A DNA stretch of 27,672 nucleotides from WVYX01 sp039586815 (GTDB lineage Bacteria > Gemmatimonadota > Gemmatimonadetes > Gemmatimonadales > GWC2-71-9). The translations under genes and the position numbers were made by a program. The notes under the pieces were generated by a model that was not told where the DNA came from, searched no databases, and saw nothing but the letters and a program-made list of their open reading frames with translations. The stretch is taken from the NCBI GenBank assembly GCA_039586815.1, contig JBDHJR010000027.1:1-27672 (forward strand), written 5' to 3'. This document shows positions 14,423 to 22,971 of the stretch, one piece after another (the stretch's first letter is position 1; each line of letters begins with the position of its first letter).

Positions 14423-14985
14423 CCTGTCTCCTCCGTCCAATCCTTCCAGGCGCCGAGCTCGTTTCGCAGGGCACGCCGCGCGTGGAACACGTCCGATCGC
14501 GCGGTACCCTCAGGGACCCCCAATACCTGCGCTACTTCCCGGTGCGTGTACCCCTCTACGTCGAACAGCACGACGGCGATGCGTTGGCGCTCGGGCAGCG
14601 TATCCAGTGCGACCAGCACGGCGTCGCGGAAGCCCTGGCGGTCTGTCACTATGTCCGGTCGGGCCTGTCCCGATCTGAGCCGCTCCGAAAGGGGCTCTGC
14701 CGTCCGGACCTTCCGCCTTCTGCGCCGGTCGCAGGCCGCGTTGGTCACGATCCGCATGAGCCAGGGCCCGAAGGGCCGCTCCGGATCGTACCGGCCCAGA
14801 TGCCGCAAAGCGGCGAGGAACCCGTCCTGGGCGGCGTCATCCGCCTCGTCGGGGTCCCCCAGCACCGCCCGGGCCAGCCGCCGTGCCTGGCCGGCGTGGC
14901 GCTCCACCAACTCGCCGAAGGCCTCCCGATCCCCCGCCTGCGCGAGGGCCGCCAGCTCGGCGTCCTTCATATGGGAGTTACGCAT
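14419..14985 (-). CDS. ECF-family RNA polymerase sigma factor
   Basis: A 188-residue regulator. Region 2 is visible at about residues 20-90 (FGELVERHAGQARRLARAVLG, then DDAAQDGFLAALRHL and PFGPWLMRIVTNAACDRRRR) and region 4 at about 125-180 (LPERQRIAVVLFDVEGYTHREVAQVLGVPEGTARSDV), the helix-turn-helix that reads the -35. Region 3 is absent, as in ECF sigmas. ATG 14985 or ATG 14970 could be the start; neither has a good ribosome site. It heads a minus-strand run with its anti-sigma, a Spy-like sensor and a MacAB-like exporter, which are the likely targets. No convincing autoregulatory promoter could be read in the 40-nt gap upstream. Confidence 0.93.
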   Translation of the reverse strand: MRNSHMKDAELAALAQAGDREAFGELVERHAGQARRLARAVLGDPDEADDAAQDGFLAALRHLGRYDPERPFGPWLMRIVTNAACDRRRRRKVRTAEPLSERLRSGQARPDIVTDRQGFRDAVLVALDTLPERQRIAVVLFDVEGYTHREVAQVLGVPEGTARSDVFHARRALRNELGAWKDWTEETG

Positions 14986-15025
14986 GGGGGCCTGGCGGCG
15001 TTGAGATTGTCCGGAGGCCTCGGTA

Positions 15026-15601
15026 TTACCCGTTGCCCAGACCCAGGTCCCGCTCGATTGGGTGCAGCGCCTCGATCACGAACTGGACGTGCTCCTCCAG
15101 CGGCACCCCCAGCTCCTCGGCACCCTGCCTGACCTCCTCGCGGTTCACGCCCTTGGCAAACGCCTTGTCCTTGAGCTTCTTCTTCACGCTCTTGACCGTT
15201 AGATCTTCGAAGCTCTTGGACGGCCGCACCAGCACGCACGCGACCAGGAAGCCGCACAGCTCGTCCACCGCGAACAGGGTCTTGGCCATGGGTGACTCGC
15301 GCGGCACGCCGGTGTACGACGCGTGGCCCATGATGGCGCTGAGCATGTCCTCGGGCACTCCCCGCTCGCGCAGCACGCCCACGCCGTGCGAGGGGTGCTC
15401 CTCGGTCGCCGAATGAGCGTCGTTGGGATAGCGCTCGTAGTCGAAGTCGTGCAGCAGGCCCACCAGCCCCCACGTCTCCTGGTCTTCGCCCTGCTTGGCG
15501 GCGTACGCCCGCATCGCCGCCTCCACCGCGTACATGTGCTTGCGGAGGGCGTCCGATTCCGTGTACTCGTGCATCAGGGCCAGGGCTTCGTCGCGGTTCA
15601 T
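15026..15601 (-). CDS. HD-domain (HDIG-type) metal-dependent phosphohydrolase
   Basis: A 191-residue protein with an HD-superfamily metal site: an early His in RKHMYAVEAAM (about 21-31), the HD pair in GLLHDFDYERYPNDAH (about 48-63), HPSHG (about 69-73) and GHASYTG (about 92-98). These enzymes hydrolyse phosphate esters of nucleotides or related compounds; specificity cannot be told here. ATG 15601 has a strong AGGAGG 6 nt upstream that overlaps the asparagine synthase stop codon, so the two are translated together. Confidence 0.85.
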   Translation of the reverse strand: MNRDEALALMHEYTESDALRKHMYAVEAAMRAYAAKQGEDQETWGLVGLLHDFDYERYPNDAHSATEEHPSHGVGVLRERGVPEDMLSAIMGHASYTGVPRESPMAKTLFAVDELCGFLVACVLVRPSKSFEDLTVKSVKKKLKDKAFAKGVNREEVRQGAEELGVPLEEHVQFVIEALHPIERDLGLGNG

Positions 15602-15610
15602 GCTTGCCTC

Positions 15611-17458
15611 CTAGTTACCCAGCCAGCGCTCCCGCCAGCGCTGATACACCACCAGGGGCCACAGGGCCCGGGCGTGATTCGCCCGGCCGGCGCGGTGCTC
15701 CGACAGAAGTTGCCCCACCCGCTCGCTGCGCAACACCCCTTGAGCACGGAGCCGCTCCCCGTCGAGCAGCCGGTCTACCTCGGTGCGCAGGTCACCATTG
15801 ATCCACGCTGCGATTGGGACCGAGAGCCCCCGCTTGCGGCGGTGCGTGATGCGCCGCGGCAGCCGGCGCCGGGCCACCCGCTTGAGCAGCCACTTGGTGG
15901 TGATGCCGCGCAGCTTGAGCGACGTGGGTAGTCCCAGCGCAAAGGTCGTGAGGTCCCGGTCCAGATAGGGGGAGCGCGCTTCGAGCGAGAACAGCATCGT
16001 GGCCCGGTCCACCTTCGGGAGCAGCTGGTCGCGCAGGTAGGTGAGGTAGTCGAACAGCATAGCCTGTCGCAGCGGGTCGGGATCGGCGCGGACCACCGGT
16101 AGCCACGAAGCGCAGTGCTCGCCCTCGGACCACGCCCCCGGGTCGAGTCCCGTTCCGAACCACGCCACGTGCCGCTCCAGTGTGTCGCGCTCCGCATCGG
16201 CTGCGAACCGCTTGAGTAGAAACTCCAGGGGAACGCGACCGGCCGAGCTCGGCAGGGCGTTGGCTGCTCCCCTCAGGGCGCGCCTGGCGCGTGGGGGAAG
16301 AGCGGCGTAGAGCGGAGCCGCTCTGTGCCCCAGGTACGTGGGGTAGCCGCCGAACAGCTCGTCAGCTCCCTCCCCGCTCAGGATCACCCCTACTCGCTCC
16401 CGCGCGGCCCGGGCGAGCAGGCAGGTCGGGAGGATCGCGGGGTCGGCGATCGGTTCGGCGACGCGCTCGGAGACCAGATCGAGCGCCTCGCGCAGATCGT
16501 GCTCGGCCACACGCAGTGCCAGGTGCTGCGAGCCGAGGCGGTCGGCGAGGGCTTCGGCATGGTCGCTCTCGTCGAAGTCGGCCGCGGCGAATCCGACCGA
16601 GAACGTGTGCAGCTCGTGCGGAACGCGAGCCTCTGCCGCCAGCGTAGCGATGAGTGACGAATCCACTCCACCACTCGTGAACACACCCACCGGCACGTCG
16701 GCGGCGAGTTGCTTCCGCACTGCGATCCCCAGACGCTCGGCGAGCTCGGTTTCGGCGCGTTCGGCAGACGTCGGCTCGAGCGGGACGAGCTCCGGCACCC
16801 AGTAGCGCATCGTTCCCTCACCCCGCGCGTCGAAGCTCATGACCGTGCCGGCCTCCACCTTGTGGATGGCGGCGAACATGGTACGGGGCTCCGGCACGTA
16901 GCCGAAGGTGAGGTAGTCGTCGAGCGCTGCGGAGTCGAGGTCACGGGGCACGGCGGGATGCTCCAGCAGGGCCTGCACCTCCGAGGCGAACCAAACGGTG
17001 TCGGCGACGCGCGAGTGGAACAGCGGCTTCTCTCCAGCCCGGTCCCGGGCCAGCAGCAGGCGGCCCCGCGCTGCGTCCCACACGGCGATGGCGAACATGC
17101 CGTCCAGGTCCGCGAGGCCCGCAGGACCACGGTCGAGGTACAGCGGCAGAATGGGCTCTATGTCGGAGCGTGACCGGTAGGGATATCGGGGATAGCGCGC
17201 GCGCAGAGCCCCGGCATTGTAGATGGCGCCGTTGCACGCGAGCCAGACGGTGCCGTCCGGGCTCGCGAACGGCTGCGCGGCGCGGGCCGACGGATCGGTA
17301 ATGCGCAGCCGCTCGGTGCCGATCGTAGCTTCGCGGGACGTGAGCACGGCTCGGTCGTCAGGGCCGCGGTGCCGCAGCGCGTGTCCCATTCGCTCGATCA
17401 CGGCCGCTGTGTCGGGCGGCGCCGCCCCGAACGTCACCATGCCGTAGATGCCGCACAT
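15611..17458 (-). CDS. asnB: Asparagine synthase (glutamine-hydrolysing)
   Basis: A 615-residue two-domain enzyme. Cys2 (MCGIYG) is the nucleophile of the N-terminal glutaminase domain (about 1-210), with HRGPDD and NGAIYN binding glutamine. The C-terminal synthetase domain has the ATP-binding SGGVDSS (about 265-271), SGEGADELFGGY and KVDRATMLFSLEARSPYLD. It transfers glutamine nitrogen to aspartate through a beta-aspartyl-AMP; some relatives amidate cell-surface sugars or peptides instead. It follows the ArnT-like gene by 30 nt and precedes the HD gene by 9 nt. ATG 17458 has no ribosome site but a TACATT 6 nt upstream. The glycosyltransferase neighbour leaves open an envelope-modification role. 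Confidence 0.9.
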   Translation of the reverse strand: MCGIYGMVTFGAAPPDTAAVIERMGHALRHRGPDDRAVLTSREATIGTERLRITDPSARAAQPFASPDGTVWLACNGAIYNAGALRARYPRYPYRSRSDIEPILPLYLDRGPAGLADLDGMFAIAVWDAARGRLLLARDRAGEKPLFHSRVADTVWFASEVQALLEHPAVPRDLDSAALDDYLTFGYVPEPRTMFAAIHKVEAGTVMSFDARGEGTMRYWVPELVPLEPTSAERAETELAERLGIAVRKQLAADVPVGVFTSGGVDSSLIATLAAEARVPHELHTFSVGFAAADFDESDHAEALADRLGSQHLALRVAEHDLREALDLVSERVAEPIADPAILPTCLLARAARERVGVILSGEGADELFGGYPTYLGHRAAPLYAALPPRARRALRGAANALPSSAGRVPLEFLLKRFAADAERDTLERHVAWFGTGLDPGAWSEGEHCASWLPVVRADPDPLRQAMLFDYLTYLRDQLLPKVDRATMLFSLEARSPYLDRDLTTFALGLPTSLKLRGITTKWLLKRVARRRLPRRITHRRKRGLSVPIAAWINGDLRTEVDRLLDGERLRAQGVLRSERVGQLLSEHRAGRANHARALWPLVVYQRWRERWLGN

Positions 17459-17464
17459 GGAGGG

Positions 17465-17470
17465 AATGTA
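17465..17470 (-). promoter_or_regulatory. Possible -10 element for a leaderless asnB transcript
   Basis: TACATT on the minus strand ends 6 nt before the asnB ATG, where no Shine-Dalgarno is found. It lies in the 30-nt gap after the ArnT-like gene. The same hexamer sits 8 nt before the YggX-like ATG. No -35 match is visible, so this is only a candidate. Confidence 0.25.
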
Positions 17471-17488
17471 GTGCGGCGGACGGGGGCG

Positions 17489-19216
17489 CTACTCCGTGCG
17501 CGCCAGCTGCTGCTCCCCGCAAGGGCCGTAAGCCGCGTACTTCCGCGTTTCCACCAGCGGAGCCAGCTGTGACTCCAACACCGCGCGCGCCGCATCATCG
17601 TCTGTGCGTATGATGAACACGGTGGGCCGGGAGCACGTGATCAACTCCTCCTCCCACCACCGTGCATGTCGCAGCGGCGATCCGGCAGCGCGGCGCCAAT
17701 GGTTGTAGGTCCGCTGCAGGTAGTTGCTGGTCAGCTCGGAACCGTCGGCGGTGGAGAGCAACAGCGGGTGCTCGAGGTAGAACGGCAGCGAAAGTGGATA
17801 GACCTGCACGCCGATAACGCGCGCTCCCGGTCCGGTGACGCTCTGAATGGCTAGCGCTACCTCGGCTGCCGAGCGGTCGGTACCGAGGGCATCCATCAGG
17901 CCGCGGCTCACGAACGGAATCGCGACCACGGGAAGAGCCAGGCACAGCAGGACGATCTCACGGCGTGCGGCGGCGAGCCACGCGAGCGCGCCCGCGGCGA
18001 GGCAGGTTACGCCGAGCGCGATCGCCGTGCCGGGGATGGCCGCTGCCACGGAGGGGCTCGCCGGGACCCATCCGGGGATCAGCCGGCTCGTCGCGACCAG
18101 GAACGCACCCAAGACGGCCAGTGCCACACCGGCCGCTCGCACCCCCGCCAGCCGGCCGCGCGTACCCTGCCACAGTAACGCCACGAGCAGGCCGACTGCC
18201 GGCATCAGCGGCAGAACGTACTGGGGACGCTTGGATTGTGAAAGTGTGAAGAACAGCAGTGGTACCAGGATCCAGATGAGCAGGAACACGATGCGCGGGT
18301 CGCGGGGTCCTCTCACCTGCGCTCGCCTGCGCGCCATGAGCGCGGCAATCGCCACCACCGACCACGGCAGGGCCGCCGCCGGCAGGATCACGAGGAAGTA
18401 CCACAGGGGTCCCGTGCGACCCAACTCGTCGGTGGTGAGCCTTCGGGCGGTTTCCGTGACCAGGGCGTACTCGAGGAAGTCGGGGATGTCCTGCGACACC
18501 GCGAAGACCCACGGCAGCACTATTGCCACGAACAACAGTACCGCGACCCAGTCGAGCAGTGCGCGCGCCCGCCCTCGCCACACGGCGTAGGGCACCGCGA
18601 CCATGAGCGGCAGCGCCAAGGCTATGGGTCCCTTGGTGAGCACACCCAGCGCCATCGCCCCCCAAGCGAGGGCGGTCCACCAGACGCCTCCCGCCGCACG
18701 TTGCACGCTGTCCGTTGCACGGGGTGCTGGCGGCGGTCGGGTGGTCCCTTCTATCGCCATCCAGAACCCGAGCAACGAAAGCGTCGTCCACATCGTCAGG
18801 GCGCTGTCGAAGATCACCGTGCGCGCGTACGCCAGCGTGAACGGAGTTGCCGCGGTGACGATTGCGGCGGTCCACCCGCCGAGGCGGCTCGTCATGCGCA
18901 TCCCGAACCAGAACACCAGCGCCAGGGTGCCGAGTGTGAAGAGCAGGGACGGAAGCCGCGCCGCAGTCTCGGTGGGCCCGAGCACCTCCATGATCGAAGC
19001 GCCCACGGCGAAGTACAGTGCAGGCTTGTCGAGGTACGGCAGGCCGTTGAGCGTGGGCAGCACGTAGTCGTTGCTAGCGGCCATCTCGCGCGCGACCTCC
19101 GCGTTGCGTCCCTCGTCGGGCTCAAGCAAGGCGTAGCCTCCGAGATCGAAGGCGAACGCCACCAGCAGCAGCGCTGAGGCGGCGAGAAGCCAGAGAGTGG
19201 TGCGTGAGACTGTCAC
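17489..19216 (-). CDS. ArnT-like / GT39-type membrane glycosyltransferase
   Basis: A 575-residue polytopic protein with an N-terminal membrane helix and about ten or more further hydrophobic segments. The first periplasmic loop carries LLEPDEGRNAEVAREM (about 31-46) with the acidic residues typical of the PMT/ArnT superfamily, followed by NGLPYLDKPALYF. Members transfer a sugar from undecaprenyl or dolichyl phosphate to lipid A, proteins or other periplasmic acceptors. The start is GTG 19216, directly before the hydrophobic helix. It is divergent from the TPR gene with 33 bp between starts and is the first gene of a three-gene set with asparagine synthase and the HD protein. Acceptor is unknown. 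Confidence 0.86.
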   Translation of the reverse strand: MTVSRTTLWLLAASALLLVAFAFDLGGYALLEPDEGRNAEVAREMAASNDYVLPTLNGLPYLDKPALYFAVGASIMEVLGPTETAARLPSLLFTLGTLALVFWFGMRMTSRLGGWTAAIVTAATPFTLAYARTVIFDSALTMWTTLSLLGFWMAIEGTTRPPPAPRATDSVQRAAGGVWWTALAWGAMALGVLTKGPIALALPLMVAVPYAVWRGRARALLDWVAVLLFVAIVLPWVFAVSQDIPDFLEYALVTETARRLTTDELGRTGPLWYFLVILPAAALPWSVVAIAALMARRRAQVRGPRDPRIVFLLIWILVPLLFFTLSQSKRPQYVLPLMPAVGLLVALLWQGTRGRLAGVRAAGVALAVLGAFLVATSRLIPGWVPASPSVAAAIPGTAIALGVTCLAAGALAWLAAARREIVLLCLALPVVAIPFVSRGLMDALGTDRSAAEVALAIQSVTGPGARVIGVQVYPLSLPFYLEHPLLLSTADGSELTSNYLQRTYNHWRRAAGSPLRHARWWEEELITCSRPTVFIIRTDDDAARAVLESQLAPLVETRKYAAYGPCGEQQLARTE

Positions 19217-19249
19217 GCGCGGCGCCGGTCGGATATTGTCAGAGGGACT

Positions 19250-19726
19250 ATGGGTGATCGCGGAACGGCGCTAAAGCTATTCGAGCGCGCGTATGAGTGC
19301 CAGCGGCGCGGCGCGCTGGATGATGCCGTGCACTTGTATCAGGCTTCCATTGCTGAACATCCCACAGCTGAGGCCCACACCTTTCTGGGTTGGGTGTACG
19401 CCCAGGAGCGCCGCTTCGACGAGGCGATCACCGAGTGCAAGCGGGCCATCGAGGTGGATCCCACGTTCGGCAATCCGTACAACGACATCGGGGCCTATCT
19501 GGTGGAGCTGGGACGGGAGAGCGACGCCCTGCCGTGGTTCGAGAGCGCCATAGAGGCGCCGCGCTACGAAGCGCGCCACTTCCCCTACCTGAACCTGGCG
19601 CGGATCCACGAGAAACGGGGAGCGGTGACGGATGCGCTCGAGATACTGACGCGGGCTGCAGAGGCGTGTCCCGATGCCCCTGAGGTGCTCAGTTCACTCC
19701 GCCGGCTCCAGGCACGGGTGAACTAG
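19250..19726 (+). CDS. TPR-repeat protein
   Basis: A 158-residue soluble protein made of about four tetratricopeptide repeats: roughly residues 5-36 (ALKLFERAYECQRRGALDDA), 41-72 (AHTFLGWVYAQERRFDEAI), 75-108 (NPYNDIGAYLVELGRESDAL) and 112-145 (YLNLARIHEKRGAVTDALE). TPRs bind partner proteins; nothing else is present. ATG 19250 is preceded by AGAGGG. Its 3' end overlaps the oppositely oriented DUF6941 gene by 38 bp. It stands alone between two minus-strand operons. Confidence 0.9.
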   Translation: MGDRGTALKLFERAYECQRRGALDDAVHLYQASIAEHPTAEAHTFLGWVYAQERRFDEAITECKRAIEVDPTFGNPYNDIGAYLVELGRESDALPWFESAIEAPRYEARHFPYLNLARIHEKRGAVTDALEILTRAAEACPDAPEVLSSLRRLQARVN

Positions 19727-20114
19727 GGCCGACCGCCACGGTGATCGGGATCTCGGTCTTCACCTCGCCGTCCACCGAGATCTCGAAGTGGTATTTCCCG
19801 GCCTTTTGAAACGGCACGTCGAACACCAGTACGCAGCCGGCAGAGATGTCCAGTACTCCGGCCGGGGGCTCCGCAAACGTCACCGTGCCATCGCCGGCTA
19901 TGATCTCCGTGCCGTCGTCGTCCAGCAGGCGAATGCGCACCCCGTGTTCGCCGATCTCCGTGCGGCGCCCCTTGAGGTGCAGCACCAGGTGCAGCCGCGG
20001 GTGCACCGCCGGAAGTCTGCCGACCCAGATGTGGGAGAAGATGCCGAGCACCGAGAGCTTGCCGAAGCGGTCGATGATGGCGTAGTCGCAGGTAACGGCG
20101 AGATCGACGTTCAT
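19689..20114 (-). CDS. DUF6941-like protein of unknown function
   Basis: A 141-residue protein with no signal peptide. The opening (VDLAVTCDYAIIDRFGKLSVLGIF, then HIWVGRLPAVHPRLHLVL) is that of the DUF6941 family, which occurs widely in bacteria and has no known role. The rest alternates strands, with GVRIRLLDDDG and FQKAGKYHFEISVDG suggesting a beta-sandwich. ATG 20114 overlaps the stop of the DUF255 gene (ATGA), so it is translated with that operon and is its last gene. Its 3' end runs 38 bp into the convergent TPR gene. Confidence 0.75.
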   Translation of the reverse strand: MNVDLAVTCDYAIIDRFGKLSVLGIFSHIWVGRLPAVHPRLHLVLHLKGRRTEIGEHGVRIRLLDDDGTEIIAGDGTVTFAEPPAGVLDISAGCVLVFDVPFQKAGKYHFEISVDGEVKTEIPITVAVGPSSPVPGAGGVN

Positions 20115-22237
20115 GAGTTGAGCCTGGTGGCAAAGGTGGCGAGCGTGTGGGCTAGCGCCGCGGGACTCTCGACCGGCGCCGCGCACTGGGTGCCGGAGCA
20201 CACGTAAGCGCGCGGAGCGCTCCCGTCCAGCATGGCGCGGAGGTGCTCGGGCAGGTGTCCGGTCGGCCCGTCGGGGGCGAGCCGGGTGAGCACTTTGCGC
20301 GGGCGGTAGGCGCGGCGCGCAGTCTTGACGAGGCCGGAGGTCGGCTCGTCGTCGCCCCCCACGATCACGACGTGAGTCACCGGCATCACGGCCCAATCGA
20401 TGGCGCGCAGCAGCGCGGCGCCGAAGATCGCCAGTTGATCCGCGGCACCGGCCAACGCCTCCAGCAGGTCGTCGCGATAGGAACGCCACTCGTCTCGGCC
20501 CGTGTGCTCCGCCAGCCGCGAGAGCACGATCCCCGCCGTGCCGTTGGGTGAGGGCGTGGGTGAGTCCTGTATTGGTGTGATCGGCTGCCGCAGGAACCCC
20601 TCGCCTCCACGCTCCCGCGGCGTGTCGAGCAATGCGCCGTCGTGGCCCCGGTACTCGCTCATCACGTGCGCCATCAGCTGCTCGGCGCGGTCAAGCCAAC
20701 TCGCATCGCCCGTCGCCTCGTGCGCGTCGATGGCAGCCTGGGCCATGTAAACCTGGTCCTCCAGGATGCCGGTGACCTGACTTCCTACCGCGTGACGCAC
20801 GCCGCCGGTCAGGTCGGGTGCCGCCGCCTCGCGCAGCATGCGCTCGAGCGTAGCGAGCGCGTGCTCGTCGAGATCGGGACGCTCCAGGTACGCTCCAGCC
20901 TCGAGCATGGCGGACGCCATGAGGGCACCCCACCCGGTGTAGAGCATGGTGTCCACGAACGGTGTGGGCCGTGCCGCGCGCGCCTCCAGGAGCGTTTCCC
21001 GCCCCGAGCGCAACAACTGCTCGACCTCTTCCTCGGCACGTCCCAGGGCTGCGGCGATCTCCTGCGGCGACTGCTTGAGCCACAGGACGTTCTTCTTCGG
21101 GTTGTGGCGCATCTCCCCCGCGTCGTCGATGTCGTAGCGACGGGACAGGACCTCCCATTCCTCGACACCGAGTGCGGCACGTGCCTCGTCGGGTGTCCAT
21201 GTGAAGTAGTCGCCGTCGTCGTCCGGACCCACGTCGGCATCCTGGGATGCGTAGTAGCCGCCGGTGGGGTCCGACATGACCTCTGTGATCCAGCGAACGG
21301 TGTCCTCGATGACCTCGTGGTACATCGATTGTTCCTGTTCGACGGCGATCGCGGTCGCGGCGATCCCCCGGGCCGGCAGCTGCGCCGCAGCGGCGTGCAC
21401 GTAGACACGCAGCAGTTCCGCGTTGTCGTACGACATCTTCTCGAAGTGCGGCACGATCCACCGCTGGTCCACGGAATAGCGGTGGAATCCCCCGCCCAGG
21501 TGGTCGCGGATCCCGCCACGCGCCATGCCGGTGAGGGTGCGCTGTACGATCTCAGCCGCCCACGGCTGTCCGGTGTCGTGCCAGCGCGTGAGCAGGAAGT
21601 CGCACGCGCCGGAGTGTGGGAACTTGGGTTGGGTACCGAACCCACCATGGCGGAAGTCGAACGGCTTGGCCATGGCATCCGCGGCTCGGTGCAGCAGCTC
21701 GGGAGTGAGCTTGCCTGCCTGGAGCAGAGGCTGGCTCGCCTCCAGGTGCTGAGTGATCGCGTCGGCCTGCTCCCGTACCTTCTCAGGGTCGTTGCGATAC
21801 AGACGTGCCAGCTCCGTGAGCACCGTGCGAAAGCTGGCGCGACCGTATCTCGCGTCGGGCGGGAAGTAGGTTCCGCCGTAGAACACCTCGCCCTTGGGGG
21901 TGAGGAACGCGGTGAGGGGCCAGCCTCCTTGCGAGGTGAGTGCCTGCACCGCTCGCTGGTAGCGCGCGTCCACGTCAGGCCGCTCGTCGCGGTCCACCTT
22001 GATGCATATCCAGTCGCGGTTGAGCAACTCGGCCAGCCCTGAGTCCTCGTACGACTCGTGGTCCATCACATGGCACCAGTGGCACCACACCGCGCCGATA
22101 TCGAGCAGGACCGGCTTGTTCTCCTCTTCCGCCCGCGCGAAGGCCTCGGCCCCCCAAGGATGCCAGTCCACCGGCTGGTCCTTTGCCGAGCGAAGGTAGG
22201 CGGACTGCTCCGCCGCGAGCCGTGAAGGCGTACCCAC
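20111..22237 (-). CDS. DUF255 / YyaL-like thioredoxin-domain protein
   Basis: A 708-residue protein. The N-terminal domain (about 1-165) is thioredoxin-like with a WCHWC active site (51-55, Cys52 and Cys55), as in DUF255/spermatogenesis-associated protein 20. The remainder is an (alpha/alpha)6-barrel related to N-acylglucosamine 2-epimerases and unsaturated glucuronyl hydrolases, with motifs RGGIRDHLGGGFHRYSVD, VPHFEKMSYDNA and YYASQDAD. No signal peptide, so it is cytosolic. The reaction catalysed by this family is not established. The start is GTG 22237, placed exactly at the end of the endonuclease III stop (TAG-GTG) with GAGAGGA upstream. Confidence 0.92.
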   Translation of the reverse strand: MGTPSRLAAEQSAYLRSAKDQPVDWHPWGAEAFARAEEENKPVLLDIGAVWCHWCHVMDHESYEDSGLAELLNRDWICIKVDRDERPDVDARYQRAVQALTSQGGWPLTAFLTPKGEVFYGGTYFPPDARYGRASFRTVLTELARLYRNDPEKVREQADAITQHLEASQPLLQAGKLTPELLHRAADAMAKPFDFRHGGFGTQPKFPHSGACDFLLTRWHDTGQPWAAEIVQRTLTGMARGGIRDHLGGGFHRYSVDQRWIVPHFEKMSYDNAELLRVYVHAAAAQLPARGIAATAIAVEQEQSMYHEVIEDTVRWITEVMSDPTGGYYASQDADVGPDDDGDYFTWTPDEARAALGVEEWEVLSRRYDIDDAGEMRHNPKKNVLWLKQSPQEIAAALGRAEEEVEQLLRSGRETLLEARAARPTPFVDTMLYTGWGALMASAMLEAGAYLERPDLDEHALATLERMLREAAAPDLTGGVRHAVGSQVTGILEDQVYMAQAAIDAHEATGDASWLDRAEQLMAHVMSEYRGHDGALLDTPRERGGEGFLRQPITPIQDSPTPSPNGTAGIVLSRLAEHTGRDEWRSYRDDLLEALAGAADQLAIFGAALLRAIDWAVMPVTHVVIVGGDDEPTSGLVKTARRAYRPRKVLTRLAPDGPTGHLPEHLRAMLDGSAPRAYVCSGTQCAAPVESPAALAHTLATFATRLNS

Positions 22238-22939
22238 CTAGTCCTCTCTCACCTTGCCGCCCGGAGCGGAAGGACATTCCGGGGCAATTGGGCAGATCTC
22301 GCACTTGGGTGAGCGTGCCGTGCAGATCTGGCGGCCGTGATGGATCAACAGGTGGGCGAACGGCGTCCACTTGCTCTGTGGCACGACCTGCATCAGGTCG
22401 CGCTCGATCTTCTCGGGGTCGCTGTGCGTGGTGAGTCCCAGTCGGTTGCTGATGCGCCGCACGTGCGTGTCCACCACGACGCCGACGTCGATTCCGAAGG
22501 CGTTGCCCAGGACCACGTTTGCCGTCTTGCGTCCCACGCCGGGTAGTGCGGTGAGCTCCTCCATCGTGGCGGGCACCTTTCCGCCGTGGTGCTCCTGTAG
22601 CGCCTGCGCCGTGCCCAGGATCGACCTCGTCTTCTGCCTGAAGAACCCGGTCGATTTGATTTCCTGCTCGAACAACTCGGGATCGGCGTTGGCGTACTGC
22701 TCAGCGGTGTGGTACTTCGCGAACAGGTCCTTGGTTACCATGTTCACCCGCGCGTCGGTGCACTGGGCACTGAGGATGGTGGCGACCAGCAGCTGCAGGG
22801 GATCGGCGTGCTGCAGAGCGGTCGTCGCTTCCGGATACTGGCGCTCGAGCTTGCGAATGATCGGGCCGATGCGGCGCGCGGCCCGCGGTTTCGCCGCCTT
22901 CTTAGCGCGCTTCTTGGTCACCGCCGTCTTCTTCGCCAC
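22238..22939 (-). CDS. nth: Endonuclease III, DNA glycosylase/AP lyase
   Basis: A base-excision-repair enzyme that removes oxidised pyrimidines and nicks abasic sites. The helix-hairpin-helix LPGVGRKTANVVLG carries the catalytic Lys, VDTHVRRISNRLG the catalytic Asp, and the C-terminal [4Fe-4S] loop has Cys at spacing C-x6-C-x2-C-x5-C (CTARSPKCEICPIAPEC). From GTG 22939 the protein is 233 residues and begins with a Lys/Ala/Arg-rich tail (AKKTAVTKKRAKKAAKP) that should bind DNA. The start is not certain: GTG 22990 is in frame and overlaps the upstream gene, and neither has a clear ribosome site. It abuts the DUF255 gene with no gap. Confidence 0.93.
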   Translation of the reverse strand: MAKKTAVTKKRAKKAAKPRAARRIGPIIRKLERQYPEATTALQHADPLQLLVATILSAQCTDARVNMVTKDLFAKYHTAEQYANADPELFEQEIKSTGFFRQKTRSILGTAQALQEHHGGKVPATMEELTALPGVGRKTANVVLGNAFGIDVGVVVDTHVRRISNRLGLTTHSDPEKIERDLMQVVPQSKWTPFAHLLIHHGRQICTARSPKCEICPIAPECPSAPGGKVRED

Positions 22940-22971
22940 AGTTTCGCCGACCGTCGCTGGGAGAGGGGAAG

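Noticed and set aside
14986..15025. Autoregulated ECF promoter upstream of the sigma gene
   Set aside because: No GGAAC-type -35 with a suitably spaced -10 is evident; the GGCC pair flanking the gap is too short to call.
20642..22042. Long plus-strand open frame (466 codons) antisense to the DUF255 gene
   Set aside because: It mirrors the third-position GC bias of the real gene, gives a His/Val/Leu-rich sequence with no domain, and the minus-strand protein has clear motifs.
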